A stretch of DNA of 64,000 bases, taken from positions 37,614-101,613 of the forward strand of contig NZ_FPAC01000008.1 of assembly GCF_900116105.1 (NCBI RefSeq), given 5' to 3'. Below are positions 1-9,370 of this stretch, one piece after another. The position numbers were made by a program, and so were the translations under genes. The notes under the pieces are model-generated. The model was not told where the DNA came from, made no database searches, and saw only the letters and a program-made list of their open reading frames with translations. Positions within the stretch are counted from its first letter, which is position 1; each line of letters begins with the position of its first letter. This DNA comes from Paenibacillus sp. 453mf. GTDB taxonomy: Bacteria; Bacillota; Bacilli; Paenibacillales; Paenibacillaceae.

Positions 1-73
1 TTGTTATGTATGTATACTCAACAATTCAACCGGACCTGGTTCTGAAGATCATTAAAGAGGAGGTATGTATCTC

Positions 74-256
74 ATGAGCGAAAATAACGAACCTCGCAAA
101 ATCAGTCTGGCTGATGCTGTAAAGCAAAAGCTCGCCCAGAAAAAAGAGCAAAACAACGGGAATCGCGGCGGCTTCCAAAATAATGGAACCAAGAAATTAG
201 TAAGCCAAAACAACAAAAAGCCGAATAATCAACGTCGTCGTACTGGCGGGTCCTAA
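74..256 (+). CDS. Small basic low-complexity protein, unknown function
   Basis: A 60-residue protein rich in Asn, Gln, Lys, Arg and Gly. Residues 1-25 could form a charged helix (KISLADAVKQKLAQKK); the rest looks disordered and ends in an Arg-rich tail (QRRRTGGS), which would suit nucleic-acid binding, though that is only inference. I chose ATG at 74 over ATG at 65 because the AGAGGAGG ribosome binding site at about 55-62 leaves only 2 bases to the first ATG but about 11 to the second. It lies alone, convergent with the ABC-F gene across a shared terminator. I do not recognise a named family. Confidence 0.7.
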   Translation: MSENNEPRKISLADAVKQKLAQKKEQNNGNRGGFQNNGTKKLVSQNNKKPNNQRRRTGGS

Positions 257-298
257 TATTGGTTATCCTCCAATTAATCAACTGCCGGTGGCAAAACG

Positions 299-357
299 TA
301 AAAAGTCCGTATTCCGAATGAATTGTAACAATTCAATTCATGGAATACGGACTTTTT
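299..357. terminator. Bidirectional intrinsic terminator
   Basis: A long hairpin with outer arms AAAAAGTCCGTATTCC and GGAATACGGACTTTTT and an inner GAATTG/CAATTC stem. It has T-tracts on both strands and separates the small basic gene from the convergent ABC-F gene. Confidence 0.9.
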
Positions 358-370
358 ATATTTCAGGATT

Positions 371-1996
371 TTAAGCTTCTACTGGATACATTTGAGAACG
401 CAGCTGCTTCACTTCATCATTCTCAAGGTATTCATCATAGCTCATTTGACGGTCAATAACACCCGCCGGGGTAATTTCAATAATGCGGTTCGCGATCGTT
501 TGAATGAACTGATGGTCATGAGATGTAAACAGGATCGTTCCATCAAAATCAATCAGACCATTATTCAGCGCTGTAATCGATTCAAGATCCAAGTGGTTCG
601 TAGGCTCATCCAGAATAAGCACATTGGCACCGTTCAGCATCATTTTGGCAAGCATACAGCGAACTTTTTCTCCACCTGACAGCACACTTGCTTTCTTGAG
701 CGCTTCTTCTCCAGAGAACAGCATGCGTCCAAGGAATCCACGCAGGAATGTTTCTTCCTGATCCTTGGAATACTGGCGCAGCCATTCAACCAGATTCATA
801 TCTACACCTTCAAAATATTTAGAGTTATCTTTCGGGAAGTATGCCTGCGATGTCGTGACACCCCAAGTATATTCACCGGAATCCGCTCCGGTCTCACCCA
901 TCAGCACTTCAAACAGGGTTGACTTCGGCAATCCGTTAGGTCCAACAAAGGCAATCTTGTCGCCCTTGTTCACCACGATGCTGAGATCGTTAAGAACTTG
1001 CTCGCCTTCAACGGATTTGCTCAGACGATCAATCGTTAGAAGCTGTTTACCTGCTTCACGCTCAGCCTTGAAGTTGATGAACGGATATTTACGATTCGAT
1101 GGACGAATATCGTCCAACTGAATCTTTTCAAGCTGCTTCTTACGGGAAGTCGCCTGCTTGGACTTGGATGCATTAGCAGAGAAACGCTGAATGAACGCTT
1201 GCAGCTCTTTCATCTTCTCTTCTTTTTTCTTGTTCGCGTCACGCTGCAGGGCAAGCGCCAGCTGACTGGATTCATACCAGAAATCATAGTTACCTACATA
1301 CAGCTGAATTTTGCCAAAATCAATGTCCGCAATATGCGTACATACTTTGTTTAGGAAGTGACGGTCATGGGATACCACGATAACGGTACCTTCATAATCC
1401 ATCAGGAAGTTCTCCAGCCATTGGATGGATTCCAGATCCAGATAGTTGGTAGGCTCATCGAGAAGCAGATTGTTCGGGTTACCGAACAAAGCCTGTGCCA
1501 AGAGGACACGCACCTTCTCGTTGCCGCTCAGGTCGGCCATTTTCTGCTCGTGCATCTCACGAGGAATTCCGAGACCAATCAGAAGCGCTGCTGCATCCGG
1601 TTCTGCGTCCCAGCCGTTCAGCTCCGCGAACTCGCCTTCGAGCTCACCTGCACGCAGACCATCCGCTTCGGTAAAATCAGCTTTGGCATAGAGCACATCT
1701 TTTTCCTTCATGATTTCATACAAACGAGTGTGGCCCATAATGACCGTCTCAAGTACCGGATACTCATCATAAGCATAGTGGTTCTGCTTCAGAACAGCCA
1801 TCCGCTCGCCTGGTGTCATGTGTACTTCACCTTGGTTTGCTTCAATTTCTCCGGACAAAATTTTCAAAAACGTTGATTTCCCTGCTCCGTTAGCCCCGAT
1901 AAGGCCGTAGCAGTTCCCTGGGGTAAACTTGATGTTCACATCTTCAAACAATGCGCGTTTACCGTAGCGGAGCGTTATGCCGCTTGTACTGATCAT
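371..1996 (-). CDS. ABC-F family ATPase (YbiT/YkpA-like), ribosome-associated
   Basis: A 541-residue protein with two ABC nucleotide-binding domains and no membrane segment, the ABC-F layout; such proteins act on the translating ribosome. Domain 1 has P-loop GANGAGKST (34-42), signature LSGNE (156-160) and Walker B LLLDEPTN (177-184). A basic linker rich in Lys and Gln (about 250-300) is the likely P-site tRNA interaction motif. Domain 2 has LSGGE (439-443) and LILDEPTNHLD (460-470), but its P-loop reads GPNGLPKST (352-360), with Pro where the Gly before the catalytic Lys is expected. Domain 1 also has LSGNE and DEPTNYLD instead of the commoner LSGGE and DEPTNHLD. The start ATG has AAAGGATGG upstream. 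It is a lone gene. Overall layout best matches the YbiT/YkpA group rather than antibiotic-resistance ABC-F proteins; that subgroup call is moderate. Confidence 0.9.
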   Translation of the reverse strand: MISTSGITLRYGKRALFEDVNIKFTPGNCYGLIGANGAGKSTFLKILSGEIEANQGEVHMTPGERMAVLKQNHYAYDEYPVLETVIMGHTRLYEIMKEKDVLYAKADFTEADGLRAGELEGEFAELNGWDAEPDAAALLIGLGIPREMHEQKMADLSGNEKVRVLLAQALFGNPNNLLLDEPTNYLDLESIQWLENFLMDYEGTVIVVSHDRHFLNKVCTHIADIDFGKIQLYVGNYDFWYESSQLALALQRDANKKKEEKMKELQAFIQRFSANASKSKQATSRKKQLEKIQLDDIRPSNRKYPFINFKAEREAGKQLLTIDRLSKSVEGEQVLNDLSIVVNKGDKIAFVGPNGLPKSTLFEVLMGETGADSGEYTWGVTTSQAYFPKDNSKYFEGVDMNLVEWLRQYSKDQEETFLRGFLGRMLFSGEEALKKASVLSGGEKVRCMLAKMMLNGANVLILDEPTNHLDLESITALNNGLIDFDGTILFTSHDHQFIQTIANRIIEITPAGVIDRQMSYDEYLENDEVKQLRSQMYPVEA

Positions 1997-2329
1997 TCAA
2001 CATACCATCCTTTATATATAAATTAAATTGTTCATAATTGGCCTGCATCAGCATCTTGCATCCGTTCATTCCAAGCCGTGATATAAAATCCTCGTACAAC
2101 TGTCTATGATGGACTGGATAGTGAAAGCCTTTTTCTACCCGTATGGCAACATATTATAGCATAAATAACGTGGAAATTCCCAATAAACAAAGAAAGACCG
2201 TCAAAATGATGAAACCAGCCGTTTAATCCGTTACAATAATATTGTACAGTGATAATTTCATGCAAAATAGGAATGAAATATTTGGCTACAATAAATAAAG
2301 AACAATGAACGGAGGTCTTCGATCTATTT
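1997..2329. promoter_or_regulatory. Divergent intergenic region with a 15-bp palindrome
   Basis: This gap holds the promoters of the divergent ABC-F and cvfC-like genes. The only structured element I see is a perfect palindrome, TACAATAATATTGTA at 2232-2246 (7-bp arms around one A), about 85 bases before the cvfC start. It could be an operator or simply AT-rich promoter DNA. GGAGGT at 2311-2316 is the cvfC ribosome binding site. Confidence 0.35.
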
Positions 2330-3466
2330 ATGAAAATTACATCCATTGAACCTACACCGAGTCCCAATACGATGATGCTGCATCTTGACGAACAGCTTGA
2401 AGCAGGGATTCGTCGAACCTATACACTGGATAACGAGCGTTCTGCTCCTGCTTTTATCCGCCAGATGCTTCATATTCCAGGGGTCAAAAGCGTGTTCCAT
2501 ACGGCCGGATTTGTCGCATTGGATCGTAAAGGCAATGCAGACTGGTCTGCCATCCTCGGAGAAATTCAGGAGAAGCTGGGTCAGGAAGGCGCGCAGCTGC
2601 AGTGGGCTGAGGCAGATGCAGCAGACGGAGAACACTTCGGCGAAGCTCAGGTATTCGTGCAATTCTTCCGTGGAGTTCCAATGCAAATCCGGGTCAAAGC
2701 AGGCGCACAGGAAGAACGTATCTCTCTGTCTGACCGGTTTGTAAAGGCAGTGACTGAGGTTGCATCTGCGACGCTGATCAAGGAACGTAAGCTGACCGAC
2801 TATGGTGTTCGTTACGGCGAATTGGCTGACATTGCCCGCGAAGTTGAACAGGAACTGGAGGCCGCCTATCCTCCGGAGAGACTCCAGAAAGTGATTGAGC
2901 AAGCCATTGCTCACGGCACCAACCAAGAGGAATTTATTGAGCAGCGCAGAGATCTAACTGACGAGGAAATCCGGACAGCACTGCAAAACGACGACTGGCG
3001 CGTTCGCTATGCAGCACTTGATCAGATGGAACCTACGCCAGAGCGTATAGACCTGATTCATACGGCCCTGAAGGATGACAAGATGCAGACACGCCGTCTT
3101 GCTGTCGTCTACCTTGGTGATCTCAAGACGCCGGAGGCTCAGGAATTACTATATGAAGCAATGCAGGATAAATCACCTGCCGTACGGCGGACTGCAGGTG
3201 ATACATTGTCCGATATCGGGGATCCGGCAGCCACTCCGGTCATGATGACTGCGCTCAAGGACACAAGCAAGCTTGTACGCTGGCGTGCAGCCCGCTTCCT
3301 ATATGAAGTAGGTACAGAGGATGCGAGAGAAGTGCTTGAGGTTGCAGCAGATGATCCTGAATTCGAGGTGAGTCTCCAGGCAAAAATGGCGCTCGAACGG
3401 ATTGAATCCGGGGAGCAGGCGGCTGGAACAGTATGGCAGCAGATGGCTGGACGTAAGCGGGATTAA
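2330..3466 (+). CDS. cvfC: Conserved virulence factor C-like protein (Nfu_N + HEAT repeats)
   Basis: A 378-residue cytoplasmic protein. Residues 1-90 resemble the N-terminal Nfu/NifU scaffold domain (MKITSIEPTPSPNTMML and the FHTAGFVALDRK strand pattern). About 95-180 match the conserved middle region of the CvfC family. Residues about 210-360 are HEAT-like helical repeats, for example DKMQTRRLAVVYLGDL, SPAVRRTAGDTLSDIGD and SKLVRWRAARFLYEVG. In Staphylococcus aureus CvfC affects virulence gene expression; its biochemical role is not established, and in a Paenibacillus-like host it is probably a housekeeping or regulatory scaffold. The start has GGAGGT 13 bases upstream. Single gene, followed by the lysine riboswitch region. 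Confidence 0.85.
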   Translation: MKITSIEPTPSPNTMMLHLDEQLEAGIRRTYTLDNERSAPAFIRQMLHIPGVKSVFHTAGFVALDRKGNADWSAILGEIQEKLGQEGAQLQWAEADAADGEHFGEAQVFVQFFRGVPMQIRVKAGAQEERISLSDRFVKAVTEVASATLIKERKLTDYGVRYGELADIAREVEQELEAAYPPERLQKVIEQAIAHGTNQEEFIEQRRDLTDEEIRTALQNDDWRVRYAALDQMEPTPERIDLIHTALKDDKMQTRRLAVVYLGDLKTPEAQELLYEAMQDKSPAVRRTAGDTLSDIGDPAATPVMMTALKDTSKLVRWRAARFLYEVGTEDAREVLEVAADDPEFEVSLQAKMALERIESGEQAAGTVWQQMAGRKRD

Positions 3467-3587
3467 TCTTCATTGAATCCTCACACAATAAGGAAGATTG
3501 TACCATTGCCATCCAAGCAGTTCTTGCTATATACTGAAGTCTGTTTTTAAGCTAATTGAATATAAGATACACCTCATCATACACAGG

Positions 3588-3776
3588 TGAGGTAGAGGTC
3601 GCGGTTACGATAAGTAAACCGGAAGAGGCATAAGAGCTGCCGTTTGGATTCCGTGTTGAAAGGCGTACCCGCCGAAATCTGCTTGAGTACTGCTCTATGA
3701 AACGTACTCCAGGTTGGGGCTGCTAGATCCGAAAGGAGCAGAACTGTCATAGCGTAAGCTATGTTGAGCTATCTTA
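3588..3776 (+). ncRNA. Lysine riboswitch (L-box)
   Basis: The stretch carries the family's conserved blocks in order: GAGGTAGAGGTCGCG near 3588, GTTGAAAGGCG and CCGCCGAA at 3655-3676, a GAACTGTC segment at 3741-3748, and GAGCTATC closing helix P1 at 3766-3773. The 5' GGTAG can pair with the 3' CTATC. It lies 160 bases before lysP and is followed by an intrinsic terminator, so lysine binding is expected to favour termination and shut off lysine uptake. Confidence 0.95.
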
Positions 3777-3810
3777 ATGTTTAGAGTATGGTGCGGATGT
3801 TAAAAATATA

Positions 3811-3846
3811 GACCGCCGGTACACAAGCCAGCGGTCTTTTTTTATT
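3811..3846 (+). terminator. Riboswitch-controlled terminator
   Basis: GACCGCCGG and CCAGCGGTC form a 9-bp stem with one C-A mismatch, followed by an uninterrupted run of seven T. It lies directly after the lysine aptamer and before lysP, the position of the expression platform. Confidence 0.9.
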
Positions 3847-3938
3847 ATTTCCCGGCATACGAATCCATTCCATATTTCCTTAAAGAGTTATGAAATGGAT
3901 GCATACGTAAGACCAAATAGAAGGAGTGTACAGAAGAA

Positions 3939-5399
3939 ATGCAGCATCAAGAGACAACGGGCCCTAGCTTGAACAAAGGCCTTAAGACAAGACATATGAC
4001 AATGATTGCCCTCGGAGGCTCCATCGGTACAGGATTGTTCCTCGCCAGCGGTGGTGCTATCGCGAATTCTGGCCCAGGCGGTGCACTCATCGCTTATGCT
4101 GCGGTGGGCATCATGGTTTACTTCCTGATGACCAGCCTTGGAGAGCTTGCCACCTTCATGCCGGACTCCGGTTCATTCAGCACTTATGCTACGAGATTCG
4201 TAGATCCTTCCCTTGGGTTTGCCCTGGGGTGGAATTTCTGGTACAACTGGGCGATTACGATTGCGGCCGAGCTGTCAGCAGCAACGATTATTTTGAAATA
4301 TTGGTTCCCGGACAGCAACTCAGCACTGTGGAGTCTCGTATTCCTGCTCTTGCTCATCGGACTTAATGTCTTGTCCGTTAAGGGTTACGGAGAATCCGAA
4401 TACTGGTTTGCACTTATCAAAATTGTACTTGTCATCGTATTCCTCATTGTTGGTGTGATGATGATCTTCGGTATTCTGGGTGGAGAAGCAACCGGCTTTG
4501 AGAACTTTACCGTAGGGGATGCACCACTGCACGGCGGGTTCTTTGCGCTACTGGGTGTATTTATGGCAGCCGGGTTCTCTTTCCAAGGAACAGAGCTAGT
4601 CGGGGTCGCTGCTGGAGAGAGTGAAAATCCGCGTAAAAGTGTTCCACGTGCCATTCGGCAAATTTTCTGGCGGATTCTGATCTTCTACATCCTGACGATT
4701 CTGGTTATTGGTCTGATTATTCCTTATTCCGATCCAAACCTGTTGAACTCAGATCTGGAAACGATCAGCGTCAGCCCGTTTACGCTCGTATTTGAGAAAG
4801 CAGGATTGGCCTTCGCCGCTTCCGTTATGAACGCGGTCATCCTGACTTCTGTATTGTCTGCCGGTAATTCAGGGATGTTCGCTTCAAGCCGTGTGCTGTA
4901 CGCACTGGCCAAGGATGGCAAAGCCCCGCGTATTTTTGGAAAGCTGAACAAACGAGGAATTCCTGTCTATTCCCTGCTCCTTACAGCGGCCATCGGAATG
5001 CTGGCATTCCTGGCTTCCATGTTTGGTGATGGTGTGGTTTATACCTGGCTGCTTAACGCATCCGGAATGTGCGGATTTATTACCTGGCTCGGAATTTCCA
5101 TCAGCCACTACCGTTTCAGAAAAGCCTATGTCGCTCAAGGCAGAGATCTAAAGGATTTGCCTTTCAGAGCAAGATGGTTCCCATTTGGTCCCATCTTTGC
5201 ATTTGTGCTCTGTATGATCGTTATTCTCGGTCAGGCCCTTACACTTGATCTTAGCGATGTAACCTGGGTCGACTTCGCAGCCACTTACTTTACGATTCCA
5301 TTGTTCCTTGCGATTTGGCTCGGATACAAGTGGAAGCATAAGACTAAAGTAATCCCGCTGAAAGATTGCGACTTTAGTACAGATCAATCCGTTTCATAA
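3939..5399 (+). CDS. lysP: Lysine-specific permease, APC superfamily
   Basis: A 486-residue integral membrane protein with about 12 hydrophobic segments, the usual length for amino-acid permeases of the AAT family. The N-terminal motif GGSIGTGLFLASG (26-38) is the substrate-binding glycine-rich segment of this family. FQGTELVGVAAGESENPRK (about 206-224) is the conserved loop after TM6. It should import L-lysine with protons. The lysine riboswitch upstream strongly supports lysine as the substrate, which sequence alone would not separate from other cationic amino acids. GAAGGAGTG before the ATG is the ribosome binding site. A hairpin terminator follows. Confidence 0.95.
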   Translation: MQHQETTGPSLNKGLKTRHMTMIALGGSIGTGLFLASGGAIANSGPGGALIAYAAVGIMVYFLMTSLGELATFMPDSGSFSTYATRFVDPSLGFALGWNFWYNWAITIAAELSAATIILKYWFPDSNSALWSLVFLLLLIGLNVLSVKGYGESEYWFALIKIVLVIVFLIVGVMMIFGILGGEATGFENFTVGDAPLHGGFFALLGVFMAAGFSFQGTELVGVAAGESENPRKSVPRAIRQIFWRILIFYILTILVIGLIIPYSDPNLLNSDLETISVSPFTLVFEKAGLAFAASVMNAVILTSVLSAGNSGMFASSRVLYALAKDGKAPRIFGKLNKRGIPVYSLLLTAAIGMLAFLASMFGDGVVYTWLLNASGMCGFITWLGISISHYRFRKAYVAQGRDLKDLPFRARWFPFGPIFAFVLCMIVILGQALTLDLSDVTWVDFAATYFTIPLFLAIWLGYKWKHKTKVIPLKDCDFSTDQSVS

Positions 5400-5424
5400 T
5401 CCCCTGAGGATTCAGATCAAGATT

Positions 5425-5463
5425 AAAAGCCTATCCTTGCTACAGCAGCAAGGATAGGCTTTT
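5425..5463. terminator. Bidirectional terminator
   Basis: A near-perfect hairpin with arms AAAAGCCTATCCTTGCT and AGCAAGGATAGGCTTTT. T-tracts on both strands allow it to serve lysP and the convergent transglutaminase-like gene. Confidence 0.9.
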
Positions 5464-5497
5464 CTTTATGCATTGGACCCAGATCTTATTGCGAGCT

Positions 5498-6622
5498 TTA
5501 TCTTACTAGCTTCCAGTTTACTTTCACCTTTAAATCTCCGGTATCCTCAAAATCAGATACATAATAGGATATGGATCTAATTCCGAGACTGTACAGCTCC
5601 TTAAGTGCTTGAAACAATTCATTCTCTTCACCATCATAACGGAATATAACGAAATTGGCCTCCTCATTCATCTTGGATTGAACCCGTTCTCTCAGCTCTG
5701 CTGATGTTTGAATAATTTCATCCTCATTGTACAAACCATAATTCAGCGTTTCGTACAGACGCTTATAAGCAGCATATTTATCATCATTTTTTTGCATCAG
5801 CACATGAATGGCTTCACGATATGGCGTCGCCGCGGCAGGATATTGCTCCTCCCAGGTATGGTCCTGCCCCATTTCTTCATCCGTCAGCAAATAGTAATTG
5901 TAACTGACCTTGCCCGGTTGATCCGGTGTAGGATCGTCCCAGGTTGTGTCCATGTGATACCAGACTCCATCCAATAACAGCAGGTTCCAAGCATGCAGTT
6001 GACCTCCAGCATGCCCTTCTATGATCCGATTCGTAATGCCTGCTTCTGTAAGCATTCGATAAGTAAGAAGCGAGTAGCCTTGACACACAGTGCTTCCCGT
6101 TGAAAGTCCGTCGTAAGCTGTATACTTCTGCATTGTTTCATCATACGCCAGATTCAGAACCACATAGTTGTGAATGGCCTCCACCTTCTCATGATCGTTC
6201 ATGCCCGGCTTAATGATGTCAGCAAGTATTTGGTCCACTCGGGAATTAACATAGGCAGTCTGCTCTAAGGATTCCCTAAATTTAAACTCAATGTTTACTT
6301 CAGCTGAAGCGTTCGTTCCCTTGTAATGATAGGCATAGCTCTTGAGAGTGTACTGAATGTAAGAATCACTTCTCATCGCCTTCTCTATGGCTTCCTGCAA
6401 TGTGGCTTTTAAGACTTTTACTTTACCTATATAGGTAAATTGAAATTGATCTGTCCTGTTTGCCATGGCAGTCGTAAGCACCTCATGTAATTCTTCCGAA
6501 GTGATTGCGTTTTCATTAGACGCGGCGTATAACGTATGCAAATGAACTGACCGGGGAATGGCTCCTATAAGCACGATACCTAGCAACATGACAATAAATA
6601 ATCCAAATCGGCGTTTTCTCAT
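5498..6622 (-). CDS. Secreted transglutaminase-like protein
   Basis: A 374-residue protein with an N-terminal signal peptide or anchor (basic MRKRR, hydrophobic 7-22). Residues about 140-245 form a transglutaminase/protease-like core. The probable triad is Cys180 (STVCQGYS), His210 (QLHAWNL) and Asp225 (WYHMDTTWDD). The C-terminal 100 residues are unassigned. Proteins of this type sit outside the cell and may act on cell-wall peptides or as cysteine proteases; substrate is unknown. The ribosome binding site is GGGAGG about 11 bases before the ATG. It is a single gene between two terminators. Confidence 0.8.
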   Translation of the reverse strand: MRKRRFGLFIVMLLGIVLIGAIPRSVHLHTLYAASNENAITSEELHEVLTTAMANRTDQFQFTYIGKVKVLKATLQEAIEKAMRSDSYIQYTLKSYAYHYKGTNASAEVNIEFKFRESLEQTAYVNSRVDQILADIIKPGMNDHEKVEAIHNYVVLNLAYDETMQKYTAYDGLSTGSTVCQGYSLLTYRMLTEAGITNRIIEGHAGGQLHAWNLLLLDGVWYHMDTTWDDPTPDQPGKVSYNYYLLTDEEMGQDHTWEEQYPAAATPYREAIHVLMQKNDDKYAAYKRLYETLNYGLYNEDEIIQTSAELRERVQSKMNEEANFVIFRYDGEENELFQALKELYSLGIRSISYYVSDFEDTGDLKVKVNWKLVR

Positions 6623-6723
6623 TGATCATCCTGCCTCCCTTCCGGTAATCAACTTATGTCTGGCAGAAATATTGTAGCATAAACAAGCTTCTGCTCCATG
6701 TTCTTGTTTTGTCGACGAGACTC

Positions 6724-6752
6724 GAAAAAAGCTTCCCTTATCAGGGAAGCCT
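6724..6752 (-). terminator. Terminator of the SLH protein gene
   Basis: On the minus strand GCTTCCC and GGGAAGC enclose a short loop and are followed by a run of six T. Confidence 0.85.
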
Positions 6753-6805
6753 ATTCTTATACATATTCACTTTGTCTCCATTTAGTTCTTAGCCATATTA
6801 AAAAT

Positions 6806-9121
6806 TTAATAATATCGATACGACCACTTATCACTCGTAAAATAATCCAGTTTATTCTGGAGTCCAGCAAGCCGGTCTATCACCTCTGCAGCCTCTGACA
6901 CGGATACAGGACGGTCCGGGAGAAATCTGCCTTCAATAAGAGGAAGAATGCCCAGTCTGATGGCCATGGAAGCGGCTCCTTTATTATCAATCTGTGCAGC
7001 ATCTGCCACATTTGGCAAATCGGTTCCCTGCTGATAGAACCTAGCCAGCTTGTCGTACCCCAGCATGGCGATAATCAACTCAGACAGCTGACCTCTCGTG
7101 ATTGAATGGTTTGGGGCAAAGGTTTCTTCTGCATCTGGCTCAATCCATCCCTGCTCTGTCAGCCGGCTAAGCACCGTATAGTAAGGACTGTCCATATCAA
7201 TATCAGCAAACAGCTTCGCCGAGTTGTTTGAATAATAACCATTCGTCTGCACATGTGGATCAAGGGCCCGCGCCAAATACATATACCAGTCACCCTTCGT
7301 TATGTTCCGCTCCGGCTCGATCTTACCTTCAATATCAGGAACGAGCACTCCATGGGTAACCATCCGCTGCATGACGGCTTCCGCCTCATGTCCGGCAATA
7401 TCAACCACCAGGTCATTGGCAGGATTTGTGCCAGACGAGTACATATCCCGGAGCTTGCCTGTTGTTCCATCAATAACCTTGGAGGCATATAGCTGAGCTT
7501 CTCCCTGAGACGGCATATATACCAGCTTAATCGGCGGGATCTCTTCACCCGTGTTATTGTAGTATCCGTAAGATGCTTGGTAACCAAGCACCATCTCAGT
7601 AGCGTCCAAATAGGATGTTTGTGCTTCGTCTTGAGTAATGCTGGCTTCCTTCGCCTCTGGCAGTTCGTTAGTCTCCGCACTTAAGGTTGTATAAAATGTG
7701 TTCACTTGACCGGACTTTGTCATAGATATATTCACGTTATCCCCTATGACCCGAAGCCCATTCAGATAGCGGCTATAAACAAAGTTATACCCGTCTTCCA
7801 TGGAGATCATCTGGCTTAATCTAAGCTCTGTCACTGCGTTAGGAACAAGAGATAATACCAGATCAGCAGCTTGTTCTTTGGCAGCTTGCTCTGAAATCCC
7901 TTCGCTGGACGCACCCTGATTCTTACTGCTGCTATGATACCATTCATAATAGTCCGTCACTCGACCTGTTTCTGCATCGACTTGAACATTGATGTCGCTG
8001 GCTTCATTACCGCTTTGATTCGTAAATCTTACATTCCATACTTTCTTCACGGCTCCGCGCTGAGAATTCCGGTTAAGGGACACATCGGTGACCGTGTAAT
8101 CTTTTAATGAAGGAAGTTTGTTCTTAATGAGGGCAACAACCTCATCGCGGGCTGGCGGATTCGCTGCAGGCTCAAAGCTTAAATTCTTCTTAGGCAGCGG
8201 TTCATCTAATAGAGATTTATCCGATTCCTCAGAAGTATACACATCGACAACCTTGCCCGTTGCTGCATCCACAATAAATTCCCCAGGAATAGAAGGCACA
8301 TACGCCAAATAGTACTCCCTGCTGCCGCTGTTATTAGCATAATTTACGGGAACATAAGCCAGCTGCAGGTTGAGATGTTCTTCGAACCGTTCCTTGGCTT
8401 CCTCCTTCGTCACCTTAGGAACCGGAGAAGGATAATTGCTCTGTCCTGATGTGCGATTATAACTGATAACCTCACCGCTGTCGTTTACACTGACATAAAC
8501 TACGTTTCCAACAGCAGGCAGGCCATTTACTTTCAACTGATATGAGAATGAATATTCGGTTCGTCCAAACAGAGGACTGATTCCCTGATCCATATTCACG
8601 AGAGATGTGTATTCTCCTTCCTTGAGATCAGGTATTGCTTCATGCAGGAATGCTTCGCTGATCTTAGCAGCCGCCTCTTCTGACATACGCTCTTCGGAAT
8701 CGGCCCTCTGAATGAAATATTCAGGTAAATACGCTGATAATACCTCACCTGTCTGGCTGGATACGGAAGCGCTGAAGCTCGAGGTAGAATTCCCTCTTGT
8801 TACTGTATAAGACAGTTCCCATACCTTCTCTTCAGCAATAGGGGAGGTTCTGTTCAATCCCAATTGAACCGAAGTAATAGTTGCCTTTGAAAGTTTGGGA
8901 AATAGTTTAAGGATGCTTTTATGCGCTGCTTCGGAAGAAATTTTTGCTCCCTTGGGAATGGTGTTGTCCGTTATGCTCACTGCCGGTTCTTCACTAACGG
9001 ATACTTGAGCAGCCGATACTTCCTGAATGGCTCCTTGTGTATGTACACTCAGCATTACAGCAGCAACCGCTGCCGCCACTCTCGTCATCGAGGGTGATTT
9101 TTTATTTTTATTCTGATTCAA
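6806..9121 (-). CDS. Secreted YcdB/YcdC-domain protein with C-terminal SLH domains
   Basis: A 771-residue exported protein. Residues 1-38 look like a signal peptide ending near VSAAQ. Residues about 55-560 contain repeated PepSY-like/YcdB-YcdC units, visible as recurring patterns such as SSQTGEVLSAYLP, VNDSGEVISYNR, DAATGKVVDVY and DAETGRVTDYYEW. The last about 190 residues contain three SLH-type modules (FADIDMDSPYYTVLSRLTEQGWI is the clearest, ITRGQLSELIIAMLGY following), which bind pyruvylated cell-wall polymer. The likely role is a wall-attached protein of unknown activity. The start is TTG with AAAGGAG 10 bases upstream. Single gene. Confidence 0.85.
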   Translation of the reverse strand: MNQNKNKKSPSMTRVAAAVAAVMLSVHTQGAIQEVSAAQVSVSEEPAVSITDNTIPKGAKISSEAAHKSILKLFPKLSKATITSVQLGLNRTSPIAEEKVWELSYTVTRGNSTSSFSASVSSQTGEVLSAYLPEYFIQRADSEERMSEEAAAKISEAFLHEAIPDLKEGEYTSLVNMDQGISPLFGRTEYSFSYQLKVNGLPAVGNVVYVSVNDSGEVISYNRTSGQSNYPSPVPKVTKEEAKERFEEHLNLQLAYVPVNYANNSGSREYYLAYVPSIPGEFIVDAATGKVVDVYTSEESDKSLLDEPLPKKNLSFEPAANPPARDEVVALIKNKLPSLKDYTVTDVSLNRNSQRGAVKKVWNVRFTNQSGNEASDINVQVDAETGRVTDYYEWYHSSSKNQGASSEGISEQAAKEQAADLVLSLVPNAVTELRLSQMISMEDGYNFVYSRYLNGLRVIGDNVNISMTKSGQVNTFYTTLSAETNELPEAKEASITQDEAQTSYLDATEMVLGYQASYGYYNNTGEEIPPIKLVYMPSQGEAQLYASKVIDGTTGKLRDMYSSGTNPANDLVVDIAGHEAEAVMQRMVTHGVLVPDIEGKIEPERNITKGDWYMYLARALDPHVQTNGYYSNNSAKLFADIDMDSPYYTVLSRLTEQGWIEPDAEETFAPNHSITRGQLSELIIAMLGYDKLARFYQQGTDLPNVADAAQIDNKGAASMAIRLGILPLIEGRFLPDRPVSVSEAAEVIDRLAGLQNKLDYFTSDKWSYRYY

Positions 9122-9263
9122 TCCTCTAACGCTCCTTTCTTATTTCCAATCTGTGCCATTATATCATAATACAATCTATGAAATTCCTGATTTACCCAAA
9201 ATTAAAATTCAAACTTTTTTGACTATATAACGTTCCTTGCAAAAAAGAAAAGCCAGCAAAAAA

Positions 9264-9287
9264 GAAAAAAGGCTGAACGGCAGCCCT
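9264..9287 (-). terminator. Terminator of the glycosyltransferase operon
   Basis: On the minus strand GGCTG and CAGCC form a short GC stem followed by TTTTTTC. The stem is only 5-6 bp, so efficiency is uncertain. Confidence 0.65.
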
Positions 9288-9370
9288 TCTTCCCTATACA
9301 TGGCTTTATAGGTACGATCTCATCATCTTTACTGTAACATACAACTTATCTCACTCTACCATATCTTTTT

